Source: Prevotella sp. | GTDB taxonomy: Bacteria; Bacteroidota; Bacteroidia; Bacteroidales; Bacteroidaceae | Assembly (NCBI GenBank): GCA_017410365.1 | Contig: JAFQQY010000020.1 | Coordinates: forward strand, 1 to 64,000 | Direction: 5' to 3' | DNA: 64,000 nt | Part shown: in pieces, positions 8,281 through 18,011 of the stretch | Layout: each line of letters opens with the position of its first letter | Numbering within the stretch: position 1 is the stretch's first letter | Translations under genes and position numbers: made by a program | Notes under the pieces: model-generated | What the model was told of the DNA's origin: nothing | The model's database searches: none | Seen by the model: only the letters and a program-made list of their open reading frames with translations

Positions 8281-9477
8281 ATGAAAGAGATTACAAGCAA
8301 GATTCATTATGTAGGTGTGAACGACCGCAACAAGGAACTGTTCGAAGGCCTTTGGCCACTGCCAAATGGAGTGTCATATAACTCATATCTCATTGTTGAC
8401 GAGAAGATTTGTCTTGTCGATACCGTAGAGGCCACATTCTTTGTCAACTATATCAAGAACATTCAGAATGTCATTGGCGACCGCCCTATCGACTATCTCA
8501 TAATAAACCACATGGAGCCTGACCATAGCGGTTCTATTGCACTTATCAAGAAGTATTATCCTAATATCAAGGTCGTCGGCAACAAGAAAACCTTCGGCAT
8601 GATGCAGGGATTCTATGGCATCGGTGGCGATGAAATGGAGGTAAAAAACGGCGACAAGCTGTCGCTGGGTTCTTACGAACTGACTTTTGTTCTGACTCCG
8701 ATGGTTCACTGGCCAGAGACAATGATGACGCTGGCTACCGACCAAACCACAACTACGCTCTTCTCTGGCGATGCTTTTGGATGCTTCGGTGCTCTTAATG
8801 GCGGAATCGTAGATTCAGAAATAAACTGTGACGGTTTCTGGCTTGAGATGGTACGTTACTACAGTAATATCGTAGGCAAATACGGTACTCCTGTTCAGAA
8901 TGCACTAAAGAAACTGGCAGGTGTCAACCTCGATTACATCTGTTCTACCCATGGTCCTGTATGGCACGAGCATATTGGCAAGGTGGTAGACATGTACGAC
9001 CGAATGAGCCGCTATGAGACAGAGGAAGGACTGGTTATCTGCTACGGCACAATGTACGGCAATACCGAGCGTGCGGCCGAGGTTATAGCACAGGCGGCAA
9101 GCGAGGCGGGCATAAAGAATATCGTTATGCACAACGTTTCTAAGTCGCACCACTCTTACATCATCCGCGACGTGTTCCGTTATCGCGGACTCATTGTCGG
9201 TGCTCCGACATACAACACAGGACTGTATCACGAGATGGATGTGCTGCTGTCTGAGTTGGCACAGCGCGACATCAAGAACCACCTCCTTGGATGCTTCGGC
9301 AGTTATGGTTGGGCAAGCAAGGCGGTAGGCAAGATTCTTGAATGGAACGAGAACCACCTGCATTTCGAACATGTAGGCACTCCGGTGGAAATCAAACAGA
9401 GTCTCGATGCTGACACCACAGAACAGTGCGTTGCGCTTGGCAAGGCTATGGCGGAGAGGCTACATGTCGTTGTTTAA
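8281..9477 (+). CDS. Flavo-diiron protein (FprA/rubredoxin:oxygen oxidoreductase type)
   Basis: This 398-residue A-type flavoprotein reduces oxygen to water or NO to N2O in anaerobes. The metallo-beta-lactamase-like domain carries the diiron ligands His77-x-Glu79-x-Asp81 (plus His82), His143, Asp164 and His224. The flavodoxin domain starts near residue 250 with the FMN phosphate loop CYGTMYGNTERAAE. It needs a rubredoxin or similar electron donor; a rubredoxin gene is present at 41112 in this window, though not linked. The role fits oxygen tolerance of a strict anaerobe. Confidence 0.93.
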   Translation: MKEITSKIHYVGVNDRNKELFEGLWPLPNGVSYNSYLIVDEKICLVDTVEATFFVNYIKNIQNVIGDRPIDYLIINHMEPDHSGSIALIKKYYPNIKVVGNKKTFGMMQGFYGIGGDEMEVKNGDKLSLGSYELTFVLTPMVHWPETMMTLATDQTTTTLFSGDAFGCFGALNGGIVDSEINCDGFWLEMVRYYSNIVGKYGTPVQNALKKLAGVNLDYICSTHGPVWHEHIGKVVDMYDRMSRYETEEGLVICYGTMYGNTERAAEVIAQAASEAGIKNIVMHNVSKSHHSYIIRDVFRYRGLIVGAPTYNTGLYHEMDVLLSELAQRDIKNHLLGCFGSYGWASKAVGKILEWNENHLHFEHVGTPVEIKQSLDADTTEQCVALGKAMAERLHVVV

Positions 9478-9483
9478 ACATAA

Positions 9484-9597
9484 AGACATGTATTTATAAC
9501 GACCACGAATTACGCGAATTAAACTAATTATTTTTCGCATAGACATATATTTATAACTACAACGAATTAAACGAATTAGACTAATTATTTTTTCATA
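9484..9597. repeat. Two degenerate 57-bp repeats preceding the 97-bp array
   Basis: Two copies start at 9484 and 9541 with AGACAT(G/A)TATTTATAAC, continue with ACGAATTA-type strings and end in CTAATTATTTTT. They contain AACGAATTAAACGAATT, the inverse complement of the core of the adjacent array. Confidence 0.65.
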
Positions 9598-9603
9598 TAA
9601 CAT

Positions 9604-10138
9604 AAATTAATTGGTTAAATTCGTTTAATTCGTTGTTTAGATAAAAAATATACAACCACGAACTACGCTAACTAAACGAATTTCTTTGTCATAGAGCCAC
9701 AAATTAATTGGTTAAATTCGTGTAATTCGTTGTTTAGATAAAAAAATATACAACCACGAACTACGCTAACTAAACGAATTTCTTTGTCATAGAGCCACAA
9801 ATTAATTGGTTAAATTCGTGTAATTCGTTGTTTAGATAAAAAATATACAACCACGAACTACGCTAACTAAACGAATTTCTTTGTCATAGAGCCACAAATT
9901 AATTGGTTAAATTCGTTTAATTCGTTGTTTAGATAGAACAATATACAACCACGAACTACGCTAACTAAACGAATTTCTTTGTCATATAGCCACAAATTAA
10001 TTGGTTAAATTCGTTTAATTCGTTGTTTAGATAAATAAATATACAACCACGAACTACGCTAACTAAACGAATTTCTTTGTCATATAGCCACAAATTAATT
10101 GGTTAAATTCGTTTAATTCGTTGTTAGATAAAATAATT
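9604..10138. repeat. Tandem array, 97-98 bp period, about 5.5 copies
   Basis: Units begin at 9604, 9701, 9799, 9896, 9994 and 10092 (last one partial), each with AAATTAATTGGTTAAATTCG and ending in TTTGTCATA(G/T)(A/AT)GCCAC. Copies differ by a few bases or one-base length changes. Within each unit AAATTCGTTTA can pair with TAAACGAATTT, so each copy can form a hairpin. There are no open frames. The array fills the gap between the flavo-diiron gene and the LOG gene. A related string (AACGAATTAAACGAATTT) recurs at 24908 upstream of the flippase gene. Confidence 0.9.
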
Positions 10139-10148
10139 CGCGTTTTTG

Positions 10149-10679
10149 TCAACCCAACGCCCCCACAACATCCTCAAGGCAAGTTGCTACGCTAATCTGG
10201 TTGCGCCACGGTTTGCGAAGCATCTTTTTTTCGTTCATGTCGTCAAGGAGGGCAATCAAACTGTCCCAAAACCCGTTTATATTATAAAGTATAATAGGTT
10301 TCTGATGATAGCCTATGGTTGCCGAGGCGGCAACACAGAATATCTCGTCAAGCGTACCCACACCACCCGGCAACACCACAAACGCATCACTCTGCGCCAT
10401 CATCAACTGTTTGCGGTCGTTAAGGTTGTCAACAGGAATATTCACATCGATATAACTGCTTACCCTTCCGTGCTCCTCCAGTTTGGTAGGAATGACACCA
10501 ATCAGCCGGCCACCCTCCTCATGAGCAGCCTTAGCTATACACTCCATCAACCCCTGATTGCATCCGCCATAAACTATCGAATGACCGTTCTTTGCCAACC
10601 ATCGCCCCAGTTCGTCAGTTTTCTCAAAGAACTGCGGGTCAATATCATTGTTGGCAGAACAAAACACACATACTTTCAT
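10149..10679 (-). CDS. LOG-family (TIGR00730) nucleotide phosphoribohydrolase
   Basis: The 176-residue product has the Rossmann-like fold of LOG proteins, which cleave the N-glycosidic bond of nucleoside 5'-monophosphates (cytokinin riboside monophosphate in plants; physiological substrate in bacteria unclear). The diagnostic motif PGGVGTLDE is at residues 104-112 and Arg89-Lys90 lies in the conserved DRK segment. The longer open frame to 10898 is rejected because MKVCVFCSAN is the family's normal beginning and a perfect promoter lies just upstream of it. Confidence 0.9.
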   Translation of the reverse strand: MKVCVFCSANNDIDPQFFEKTDELGRWLAKNGHSIVYGGCNQGLMECIAKAAHEEGGRLIGVIPTKLEEHGRVSSYIDVNIPVDNLNDRKQLMMAQSDAFVVLPGGVGTLDEIFCVAASATIGYHQKPIILYNINGFWDSLIALLDDMNEKKMLRKPWRNQISVATCLEDVVGALG

Positions 10680-10715
10680 ATCTCTTTCATTTTTTGTTTT
10701 TGTCTCAAATAACAG

Positions 10716-10747
10716 CAAAGTTAATCCTTTTCTTGCAAATATCAAAA
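10716..10747 (-). promoter_or_regulatory. Promoter of the LOG gene
   Basis: On the minus strand TTTG (10747-10744) precedes TAACTTTG (10723-10716) by 20 nt, a perfect consensus. The start codon at 10679 is 36 nt downstream. Confidence 0.65.
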
Positions 10748-10936
10748 CGATAACTCGAAATATGCGATTGGTGGAATAATTTACCAAAGTGGTAAACGAA
10801 TCGCATACTGAGTATTTTTCCACTTTATGCAATAATTTTTGCGCCTTATTAATAATTAATATCAATAATTTTGCGTCGACAAAACCGATGATTACCAATA
10901 TAATATAAAAATAATTAACTCAAAAAACTATTATTT

Positions 10937-12130
10937 ATGAAAAAAATCTTTACTCTATGTGCAGCACTTTTCGTTGCTGTAATGGGCTTCGCTCAGGCGC
11001 AGCCTATTAATGTGGATTTGTCACAGATGCAACTGGATCCAAGCAGTCCTCATCAGACAGGCCACTGGAATGGCGAGCAGTTGGACTACTTCCAAACAGG
11101 TGACATCGCAAACATCCCACTTACAAACCCAACTGAAAGTGCTTACAAATTGTCATTCTCTTATGCAACAATCCTTACCGACTTTGAGGTAACAATCGAA
11201 ATCTACGGTGAAGATGGTGTTACTAAGTACACAGAAGAAATTGCACTTCCTGTAACAACTCCAACAGGAACAGAAAACGACTGGAGCTATTGGAAAGATA
11301 TTACTGCAACAAACGCAACACCAGTTCTTCCTGCAGGCAACTATACTATCTCTATTAAGTATGGTGAAGGTCTTTGGGACGGTGCGCCAAACAACTTCGG
11401 TGCAAACATCAAGAACATGGTTCTGACACCTGAGGCAGGTGGAACTCCTAGCACACCAGACACTCCATCAGATAGCGGAAGTGAGGTGACCGCAGATAAA
11501 CTTGTTGGTACAATCTCTAACACTACTGTAAATGCAGAAGCATGCGATGGCGCATCTTGGACATTCGTTAATGGCGAAGATCTCTACTTCGTATCAAACA
11601 GTAATGGTTCAAAGAACTTCTCTACAGCTGGTGACTATGTGAAATTCTCACGTAAACTTGATTTTACAATCGAAACTCCTGAAAATGTAATAGCCACAGC
11701 TGTTGAATTTATTGGCTATACTAATGCATCATGGGGCGATGGTAGTTATTCATATATTAGCAAGTTCAATGGCGAGGTTATAGATGCACATAACGACGAT
11801 AAGACATCAGATTTCATTAAAAATCGCCAGGCTAAGTATGGTTTCCCTGGTAGCGATGAAAAGAATGATGACGATACACAAAAAGTAGCTACACACAAGA
11901 TTGCTATTGCAAATCCAACAGCTGGAGCTAAGATTCCATTCTATATCGGTGGTACAAATCAGATTTGCGCTATCATCAATGTTTATGCAGCTGATGCAAC
12001 TGGTATCGAAAGTATTGTTTCATCTATAAAAGTATTAGATGGTGCTATTTACAATCTCTCAGGTCAGAAGGTTGGTAACGACTATAAGGGTATCGTAATC
12101 AAGAACGGTAAGAAATATCTTATGAAATAA
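10937..12130 (+). CDS. Secreted protein with Prevotella-type C-terminal tail
   Basis: The 397-residue product begins with a clear signal peptide (MKKIFTLCAALFVAVMGFAQA). Residues about 22-165 look like a beta-sandwich, and a Pro/Ser/Thr-rich linker (STPDTPSDSGS) separates it from a second beta-rich domain. The last 29 residues (YNLSGQKV...KGIVI.NGKKYLMK) match the short C-terminal tail also found on three other proteins in this window, which resembles the final strands of type IX secretion sorting domains. No catalytic motif is recognised. A carbohydrate-binding role next to the pectinesterase is inference. TAATTTTG at 10866-10873 is a possible promoter. Confidence 0.6.
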   Translation: MKKIFTLCAALFVAVMGFAQAQPINVDLSQMQLDPSSPHQTGHWNGEQLDYFQTGDIANIPLTNPTESAYKLSFSYATILTDFEVTIEIYGEDGVTKYTEEIALPVTTPTGTENDWSYWKDITATNATPVLPAGNYTISIKYGEGLWDGAPNNFGANIKNMVLTPEAGGTPSTPDTPSDSGSEVTADKLVGTISNTTVNAEACDGASWTFVNGEDLYFVSNSNGSKNFSTAGDYVKFSRKLDFTIETPENVIATAVEFIGYTNASWGDGSYSYISKFNGEVIDAHNDDKTSDFIKNRQAKYGFPGSDEKNDDDTQKVATHKIAIANPTAGAKIPFYIGGTNQICAIINVYAADATGIESIVSSIKVLDGAIYNLSGQKVGNDYKGIVIKNGKKYLMK

Positions 12131-12161
12131 TATAAGGTAGTTAAGTTAATAATGGTTATTT

Positions 12162-12196
12162 GGGGGATTTCCCGTGTGGGACATCCCCCTTTTTTC
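12162..12196 (+). terminator. Intrinsic terminator after the secreted protein gene
   Basis: GGGGGAT (12162-12168) pairs with ATCCCCC (12183-12189), with an inner CCC-GTGT-GGG stem, followed by seven Ts. It lies 31 bp after the upstream stop codon and 20 bp before the next start. Confidence 0.85.
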
Positions 12197-12216
12197 TTAA
12201 ATGCTTAATAGTGAAC

Positions 12217-15200
12217 ATGCGAATTTTAGGAAATATATCTAAGGGAGTAATGGTGCTGTTGGCGGCATGTATTACCTCCGCTGCCAGTGCACAGTCAGAA
12301 ATAGTACATTGGTCTTTCAACAAGCTCTACACAATATCTAATGGCGTGGGCACTCCAAACGCTACCGACTGTAAGAGCAACGGCAGCGTAAACCTGCACA
12401 ACGTAAAGCTTAAGCCTAATGCCATGCTTGGCACTGGCGAGTATTATCTTACCACCGTCCGCCCGACAAAGGGCGCAAACGATGTTGGTGCTCAGGACGA
12501 CAAAGGTGCGTATCATGAAGTGAACGCCATCAGTTGCGACGGAGCCGCACTGCACATGACAAGTCCGGTGCCAACACCAGAGGCAGAGAGCAACACATGG
12601 ATGTGGGGAACACAGGAGAACAAGTTCCCTAACGACACAAAGTATTCTTATCAAAATCCTTACAACTACTTCGAACTGGAAGTAAATACTCAGAACTATA
12701 AGGATATACAACTTAAATTAAAGGCTGCCGCCCATACAAGTCAGACACAATACTATGCGGTGGCATACTCAACAGACAGGTCTGCATGGACCATCATAGG
12801 CGATGAATACCTCACAGGTGCCAGTTACAACCAGTGGAAGACGACAACCGTTGACCTCCCTATTGCCAATATGGAGAAGGCATACATCCGCATCTTCCCC
12901 GCCGACAACTGGAAAGCCAACGCCAGCGTAAGTCAGGACAACCAGTTCAACCTCGACGATGTTCATATCCTTGGTACGCTGACAGCCGACAGGGCAGAAA
13001 TAACATCACTTTCTATCGACGGACAGACAGTGACGGCTGGTACAAACTACGACTATGAATGCCAGTTGCCTGCAGGCAACACAGCTGCAACCACCACAAT
13101 CAAGGTTGCATCAGCATTCGCCACAGTAAGCGCTACAGCAAAGGCAAAGAACGGAGCTGCAGTAAATGTAACAGATAATGGAGACGGAACATTCAGCTTG
13201 CCAACACCTGCTGAAAACACATATACCGTGGTGACATTCACGGTAGCGCCTAATTCCGGTGCAGTGGCAGAAAAAACAACCTATACTCTCTATCTATTCC
13301 AGAAAGGGAACATAACTCTTTCTTCGCTGACCATGGACGGAACTGCAGTTGATGCATCTATTCTCACTGCCATTAATACTGGTAACGCCTATACAGCTAC
13401 CATAACTGGCAAAATCTACACTGCAGAACCAGTAATAAAGGCGACAGTGGTTGATGGTTCTACACCAACAATTACATCAACCATTATTAATGGAACTGCT
13501 ACTTATAGCATAAAGGCAAGCGACCGTATATTTACTCTTATAATAGAAAATGTCTATGTTTACAACATGACAGAAAAAGACGAAATCGTAAATCTAAAAT
13601 ACCTAACTGAATACAAACTGAGCAAAACAAAATGGAGCAATGGACTTTATTCACTGGAAAGCGATAGTATTCATGGTATGAATGGCACCCGCTTCGTATT
13701 TGTTGCCGATGATGCAAATGCAACGACAGCCGACTATAAGTTTAGTGTACCAGAAGGAGTGGTAATCAAAAAGTTCTCTCTCATCAGTTATTCTGCAAGC
13801 CGTGGCAATGGCGATGGGATCGTGAAATTCTCTTCTGAAGGTGCAACAGTCCACTTGCCTACCTATGCCGGTTATAAGCGTGGCAAGGTTGGTGCTGTTG
13901 CAGTGATAATTGACAACCATCAGCCAGGAAAACCTGTAGAATTTACTATGACTACTAACGGTAGCCCTTATGCTGAAATTGAACTTGTAATTGAAAAGAC
14001 CGATCCAAAAACAGCTCCAAAGGTTATGGACAAAGCAGCATCTGTAACCAATAACCATGCAACAATCTCTATTATGTTTGATCGTGAGATGACTACTTCA
14101 TCAGCTACGATTGACACTAAAACAGTTATAGCAACAGGCGGAGCTGTACTCAACTTTAATGTTACAGATCTCGAATACAATAAGGTTTATACTCTTACCA
14201 TTCCTGCCGGCGGTGCAAAGGATGTTTTCGGTAACGCTACAACCGAAGCAATCAACTATGAGTTCCAGACAGGCAGCAAGCCTGTAGCTACCAAGGCTGC
14301 GTTCGACTATGTAGTAAGCAACAACGATGAGTTTAAGGCTGCACTTGCTGGTGTTAAGGCATCTAACTCTGCTGCTACAGCTGAGCGTAAGACAATCCTC
14401 ATTCTCGACGGCGATTACAACTTTGGTGCCGAAGAGCAACGCATCTATGCCAATAACGTTTCGCTCATCGGTCAGAGTCGTAACGGCGTCGTTATCCGTG
14501 GCACTCGCAATGGTATCTCTAATCCTGTGCTCAACCTTCGCGACCGTAGCGGATTCTATCTGCAAGACCTCACACTGCAGAACGACTTCAACTGGCGCAT
14601 GGACAACAAGAACACGGGTCAGGCAGTGGCTGTATATGGTGGTAATAAGACTATCATGAAGAATGTTCGCATGCACAGTAACCAGGACACACAGGTTACA
14701 GGCGAGCGCTCTTATTTCGACAAGTGCGAGATTCACGGAACCGTTGACTTCATCTGTGGTGGAGGCGACAACTTCTACGACCAGTGCGACATCATTATCG
14801 AAGACCGTGGCGGCAATGTTATTGCTGCTCCAAACAGTGTGCCTACTCTGAAATGGGGCTATGTGTTCAGCAACTGTACTATATCAGCGGTAGAGGGAGC
14901 CAAAGAGGCTATCGACGGCAGCTACAACCTCGGACGCCCATGGCAGAACGAACCACGCATTGCCTACATCAACACTAAGATGAACATCCTGCCCGATGCT
15001 AACGGATGGACCGGCATGAGTACACTGACAACCCATTTCTACGAATACGGTTCTGTTGACAAGGACGGCAAGGCTATCGACCTCAGCGTGCGTGGCAACT
15101 CGCCGACAAGTGTAAACAAATACACTCCTATTCTCACCAAGGAGCAGGCGGAGGCACACACTATCTACAATGTCATGGCTACCAGCACCGACGGTTGGTT

Positions 15201-15573
15201 GCCGACCGACTATACCACACTGACATCGGCACCGAAGAATGTTAATGTGGAGGGTGGAAGGATTTCATGGGACAACGACGACCAAGTGCGTGCTTATGTA
15301 TTCTTCAAGGATGGCAAGTATGTTGGCAACACAGCCGAGAATTACTATTGCCCTGCAGAAATCGGCACCTATACCATACGCACCGCCAACGACATGGGTG
15401 GTCTGAGCACAGAGTTTGCCGAGGTTACCATAACAACAACAGGAATAGAGGTTGTGTCTTTTGACAACGGAAACAATACTAACAGCGGTTGGTACAACCT
15501 CAACGGCCAGCGCATAGACACTCCAAAGCGCGGAGTATTTATACACAATGGCAAGAAAATTGTAGTTAGATAA
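12217..15573 (+). CDS. Multidomain secreted pectinesterase
   Basis: The start is set at 12217 (MRILGNISK, a normal signal peptide), since the longer frame would begin inside the terminator; length about 1118 residues. After N-terminal beta-sandwich and Ig-like modules there is a Big_5-like Ig domain (APKVMDKAASVTNNHATISI region) and then a right-handed beta-helix pectinesterase domain (about residues 700-1000). Its catalytic signatures are all present: NQDTQV, GTVDFICGGG (around residue 841) and LGRPW (around 906). It should de-esterify methylated pectin outside the cell or on the surface. The last 29 residues form the YNLNGQRI...GVFIHNGKKIVVR tail shared with the preceding gene. No SusC/SusD genes are close. 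Confidence 0.85.
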   Translation: MRILGNISKGVMVLLAACITSAASAQSEIVHWSFNKLYTISNGVGTPNATDCKSNGSVNLHNVKLKPNAMLGTGEYYLTTVRPTKGANDVGAQDDKGAYHEVNAISCDGAALHMTSPVPTPEAESNTWMWGTQENKFPNDTKYSYQNPYNYFELEVNTQNYKDIQLKLKAAAHTSQTQYYAVAYSTDRSAWTIIGDEYLTGASYNQWKTTTVDLPIANMEKAYIRIFPADNWKANASVSQDNQFNLDDVHILGTLTADRAEITSLSIDGQTVTAGTNYDYECQLPAGNTAATTTIKVASAFATVSATAKAKNGAAVNVTDNGDGTFSLPTPAENTYTVVTFTVAPNSGAVAEKTTYTLYLFQKGNITLSSLTMDGTAVDASILTAINTGNAYTATITGKIYTAEPVIKATVVDGSTPTITSTIINGTATYSIKASDRIFTLIIENVYVYNMTEKDEIVNLKYLTEYKLSKTKWSNGLYSLESDSIHGMNGTRFVFVADDANATTADYKFSVPEGVVIKKFSLISYSASRGNGDGIVKFSSEGATVHLPTYAGYKRGKVGAVAVIIDNHQPGKPVEFTMTTNGSPYAEIELVIEKTDPKTAPKVMDKAASVTNNHATISIMFDREMTTSSATIDTKTVIATGGAVLNFNVTDLEYNKVYTLTIPAGGAKDVFGNATTEAINYEFQTGSKPVATKAAFDYVVSNNDEFKAALAGVKASNSAATAERKTILILDGDYNFGAEEQRIYANNVSLIGQSRNGVVIRGTRNGISNPVLNLRDRSGFYLQDLTLQNDFNWRMDNKNTGQAVAVYGGNKTIMKNVRMHSNQDTQVTGERSYFDKCEIHGTVDFICGGGDNFYDQCDIIIEDRGGNVIAAPNSVPTLKWGYVFSNCTISAVEGAKEAIDGSYNLGRPWQNEPRIAYINTKMNILPDANGWTGMSTLTTHFYEYGSVDKDGKAIDLSVRGNSPTSVNKYTPILTKEQAEAHTIYNVMATSTDGWLPTDYTTLTSAPKNVNVEGGRISWDNDDQVRAYVFFKDGKYVGNTAENYYCPAEIGTYTIRTANDMGGLSTEFAEVTITTTGIEVVSFDNGNNTNSGWYNLNGQRIDTPKRGVFIHNGKKIVVR

Positions 15574-15582
15574 AAATAGAAA

Positions 15583-15626
15583 GGGAGATAAAGGACGTCT
15601 GCTTAAGGTAATGTCCTTTATCTCCC
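15583..15626. terminator. Bidirectional terminator between converging genes
   Basis: A perfect 14-bp stem pairs GGGAGATAAAGGAC (15583-15596) with GTCCTTTATCTCCC (15613-15626). It lies between the pectinesterase and the helicase stops. A short period-10 run (CTCTAACTTC, CTCTAACTCC) follows before the helicase stop. Confidence 0.8.
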
Positions 15627-15664
15627 ACATCTTCTTCTATCTCCCTCTAACTTCCTCTAACTCC

Positions 15665-17794
15665 TTATTTCTCAACATATCCTTTCACCATCCTCAGAAT
15701 CTCCTCGCCGAACATCTTCAGCGTTTTCTTGCCGAAGCCAGGCATGCGTAGCAGTTCCTTTTCTGTTGTGGGCAACTCGTTTGTTATGCCTATCAGCGAG
15801 CGCTGGGTGATGATGCCATATACAGGGCGTTCCAGTTCTTCGGCACGTTTGGCTCGCCACCTGCGCAGTTGGTTAAACAGTATTGGGTTCTTGATGTCGG
15901 CGTTGCGGTCAACGTCAATCTTGCCCTCCGCCTTAGTCTTCCTTGCCTCTCGCTTCTCCTTTTGTTCGGCCTGCAACACACCGATGGCTTTGTCTTTCAG
16001 ATATGCCGATACGTTAAAGCCCTTTTCCATGATGCGTCCAAGCAGATAGCGTTTCAGGGCAAACGACTGCTGCAGGTTATACACCGCCTCGTCTGTCTTC
16101 TCCTTCGTGTCCTTGTTGTCGCTGTCTATCTGCGTACTCTCAATGAGCGGCTTGACAATCTCGTCGAGCTTGTTTGCAAAATATGTCGCCCCCTTGCTAA
16201 TCCGTTCTGCCAGCAGTTTGTCTTTGGCGTAATCGCCAGATTGGTTTACGAGCTGCGTGTATTGGGTGTTGAACGTGGCTGCCACTCCGCCAATCTCCCT
16301 TGCAAACTGATTGTCCTTCTCCTTGTAGCTGTCGAGCAGCGTTGGGTATATCTTGTAGAAATGCTCCGTCAACAGTCGCAATATACGTTGCATGTCTGCC
16401 CCCAGCGACTTAAAGCTGAACAGTTCCGACAGCATCTCCAGATAATAGCTGCGCTCAAAGTCGTTCAGATGGGTTGCCGTATGCTGCGCCTGTGCCAGTT
16501 CCGTGTTCATATATTGCGTCACCGCCACGTCTGTCTTCACCGCCGCAGGCGAAAGCGGGGCAGTAAGCAACAGACCTTCGAGCGAGCGCAAGCGGCTCAG
16601 TGCCACATACACCTGACCGGCAGCAAAGGCTGCGTTCACATCGATTACGGCACGGTCGAAGGTCAGTCCCTGACTCTTATGTACGGTTATCGCCCATGCC
16701 AGTCGCAGCGGATATTGGCGGAACTCGCCGTCTATCTCCTCGCGTATCTCCTTGGTCTCTTTGTCGATGACATAGCGCGCGTTTGTCCAGACGTCGGGCG
16801 TCACCTCCACCTCCGTGTCGTCGTCGAGTCCTCGCACCTTTATGTGCTCGTCGTCGAGTGATGTTATGATGCCCAGCTTGCCGTTATAGTAGCGTGCCCC
16901 TTGCGTGTCGTTCTTCAGGAACATCACCTGACAACCATTTTTCAGTTCGAGCGTCTTCTCAGCCGGATACGACGACTCTGGGAATGTGCCTGTTATCTCT
17001 GCCTCGTAGGTATAGCGTTTCCCTTTCAAACTGTCCATGCGCTGCTCATTGTAGTTGTTTGCCGTGAGGTTGTGCGTGGTCAGTCTTATCACTCCCTCGC
17101 TGTTCAGCACCTTCTCCTCCTTGCAGTATCTGCTATTCAGCATTGCCAGTCCGTTGGCAGTCAGCCGGTTCTCCCTCACCTCGTTAAGTATGTCCACGAA
17201 AGTGGTGTCCGTCTGTCGGTAAACGTGTTGCAGTTCAATGGTCACATGCCTTGTCTGCTGCAGAGCCTTGCTTCCGAAGAAATATGGCGTGGTGTAATAC
17301 TCGCGCAGCAAAGTCCAGTCGCTCTCCCTTGCCACAGGCGCCAGCTGACTCAAGTCGCCTATCATCAGCAGTTGCACACCGCCAAACGGTCGGTTCCTGT
17401 CCTTATGCAGTCGCAACACGGCATCAATCTGGTCGAGCAGGTCGGCACGCACCATCGAAATCTCGTCGATTACCAACAGATCGAGAGTGCGGATAATCCT
17501 TTTCTTCTCCTTACTGAATCGGAACCTCTCGTCCTTTGTGTTGAACGAGCTGCCCGGAACGTAGGGGGCCAGAGGGAACTGGAAGAAGGAATGGATGGTA
17601 ACGCCTCCGGCATTGATTGCTGCCACGCCCGTAGGTGCCACCACAATCATTCGCTTTGGCGAGCGTTCTTTGAGTCTTCGCAGAAAGGTTGTCTTGCCTG
17701 TGCCTGCCTTTCCAGTGAGAAACACGTTCACTCCAGTCCTTTCTACAAACTGCCATGCCAGTTCCAGTTGTTCGTTAACGCACTCTTTCGCCAT
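15665..17794 (-). CDS. PIF1-like helicase with C-terminal HRDC domain
   Basis: This 709-residue protein is an SF1B helicase. Walker A is GKAGTGKT (residues 28-35), Walker B LLVIDEISM, followed by the GGVQLLMIGDLSQLAPV segment typical of PIF1/RecD-type proteins and the late motif VHKSQGLTFDRAVIDV. The C-terminus (LERPVYGIITQRSLIGI...LLRMPGFGKKTLKMFGEEIL) is an HRDC-like nucleic-acid-binding domain. Known relatives unwind G-quadruplexes, R-loops or forked DNA 5' to 3'. It has no partner gene here. The promoter region (17795-18011) is shared with the divergent DEAD-box gene. Confidence 0.88.
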   Translation of the reverse strand: MAKECVNEQLELAWQFVERTGVNVFLTGKAGTGKTTFLRRLKERSPKRMIVVAPTGVAAINAGGVTIHSFFQFPLAPYVPGSSFNTKDERFRFSKEKKRIIRTLDLLVIDEISMVRADLLDQIDAVLRLHKDRNRPFGGVQLLMIGDLSQLAPVARESDWTLLREYYTTPYFFGSKALQQTRHVTIELQHVYRQTDTTFVDILNEVRENRLTANGLAMLNSRYCKEEKVLNSEGVIRLTTHNLTANNYNEQRMDSLKGKRYTYEAEITGTFPESSYPAEKTLELKNGCQVMFLKNDTQGARYYNGKLGIITSLDDEHIKVRGLDDDTEVEVTPDVWTNARYVIDKETKEIREEIDGEFRQYPLRLAWAITVHKSQGLTFDRAVIDVNAAFAAGQVYVALSRLRSLEGLLLTAPLSPAAVKTDVAVTQYMNTELAQAQHTATHLNDFERSYYLEMLSELFSFKSLGADMQRILRLLTEHFYKIYPTLLDSYKEKDNQFAREIGGVAATFNTQYTQLVNQSGDYAKDKLLAERISKGATYFANKLDEIVKPLIESTQIDSDNKDTKEKTDEAVYNLQQSFALKRYLLGRIMEKGFNVSAYLKDKAIGVLQAEQKEKREARKTKAEGKIDVDRNADIKNPILFNQLRRWRAKRAEELERPVYGIITQRSLIGITNELPTTEKELLRMPGFGKKTLKMFGEEILRMVKGYVEK

Positions 17795-17916
17795 ATTCTT
17801 GTTATTGTATTTTGTTTATGCAAAGATAATACAAAGATACTCGTTTTTATTTGTGTGGCAAAGTTTTGGGGAATTTTTATTCATAAGTCTCGGCACATGC
17901 TTTGGTATCAAACCAT

Positions 17917-17966
17917 AATCTTTAATCCCTAATCTTTAATCTTTTACAAATTATTCTTCATTCTTC
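17917..17966. repeat. Period-7 tandem repeats upstream of the DEAD-box gene
   Basis: AATCTTT, AATCCCT, AATCTTT, AATCTTT occupy 17917-17944 in exact 7-bp steps, and ATTCTTC is repeated at 17953-17966. The second run is part of a promoter-bearing segment also found upstream of the gene at 24974-26203. Confidence 0.75.
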
Positions 17967-17992
17967 ATTTAAATTACTACCTTTGCACCAGA
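17954..17992 (+). promoter_or_regulatory. Promoter module of the DEAD-box helicase, shared with spmAB-like gene
   Basis: The -7 element TACCTTTG (17978-17985) is a perfect consensus. The segment TCTTCATTCTTCATTTA, two variable bases, then TTACTACCTTTGCACCAGA is identical, apart from those two bases, to the segment upstream of the gene at 24974-26203 (minus strand, 26248-26210). The presumed start codon follows about 20 bp after the predicted transcription start. Confidence 0.65.
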
Positions 17993-18011
17993 TTTTTAAG
18001 TACTTATAAAT

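Larger units (their letters stand above)
9478..10148. other. 671-bp gene-free stretch filled by repeats
   Basis: Apart from the 57-bp and 97-bp repeats nothing is visible: no promoter, terminator or reading frame of note. It separates two converging genes. Confidence 0.6.

Noticed and set aside
9604-10138. CRISPR array
   Set aside because: The repeats are contiguous 97-98 bp units without unique spacers, and no cas gene is present.
10680-10898. N-terminal extension of the LOG gene
   Set aside because: The extension runs through a perfect promoter and the family begins at MKVCVFC.
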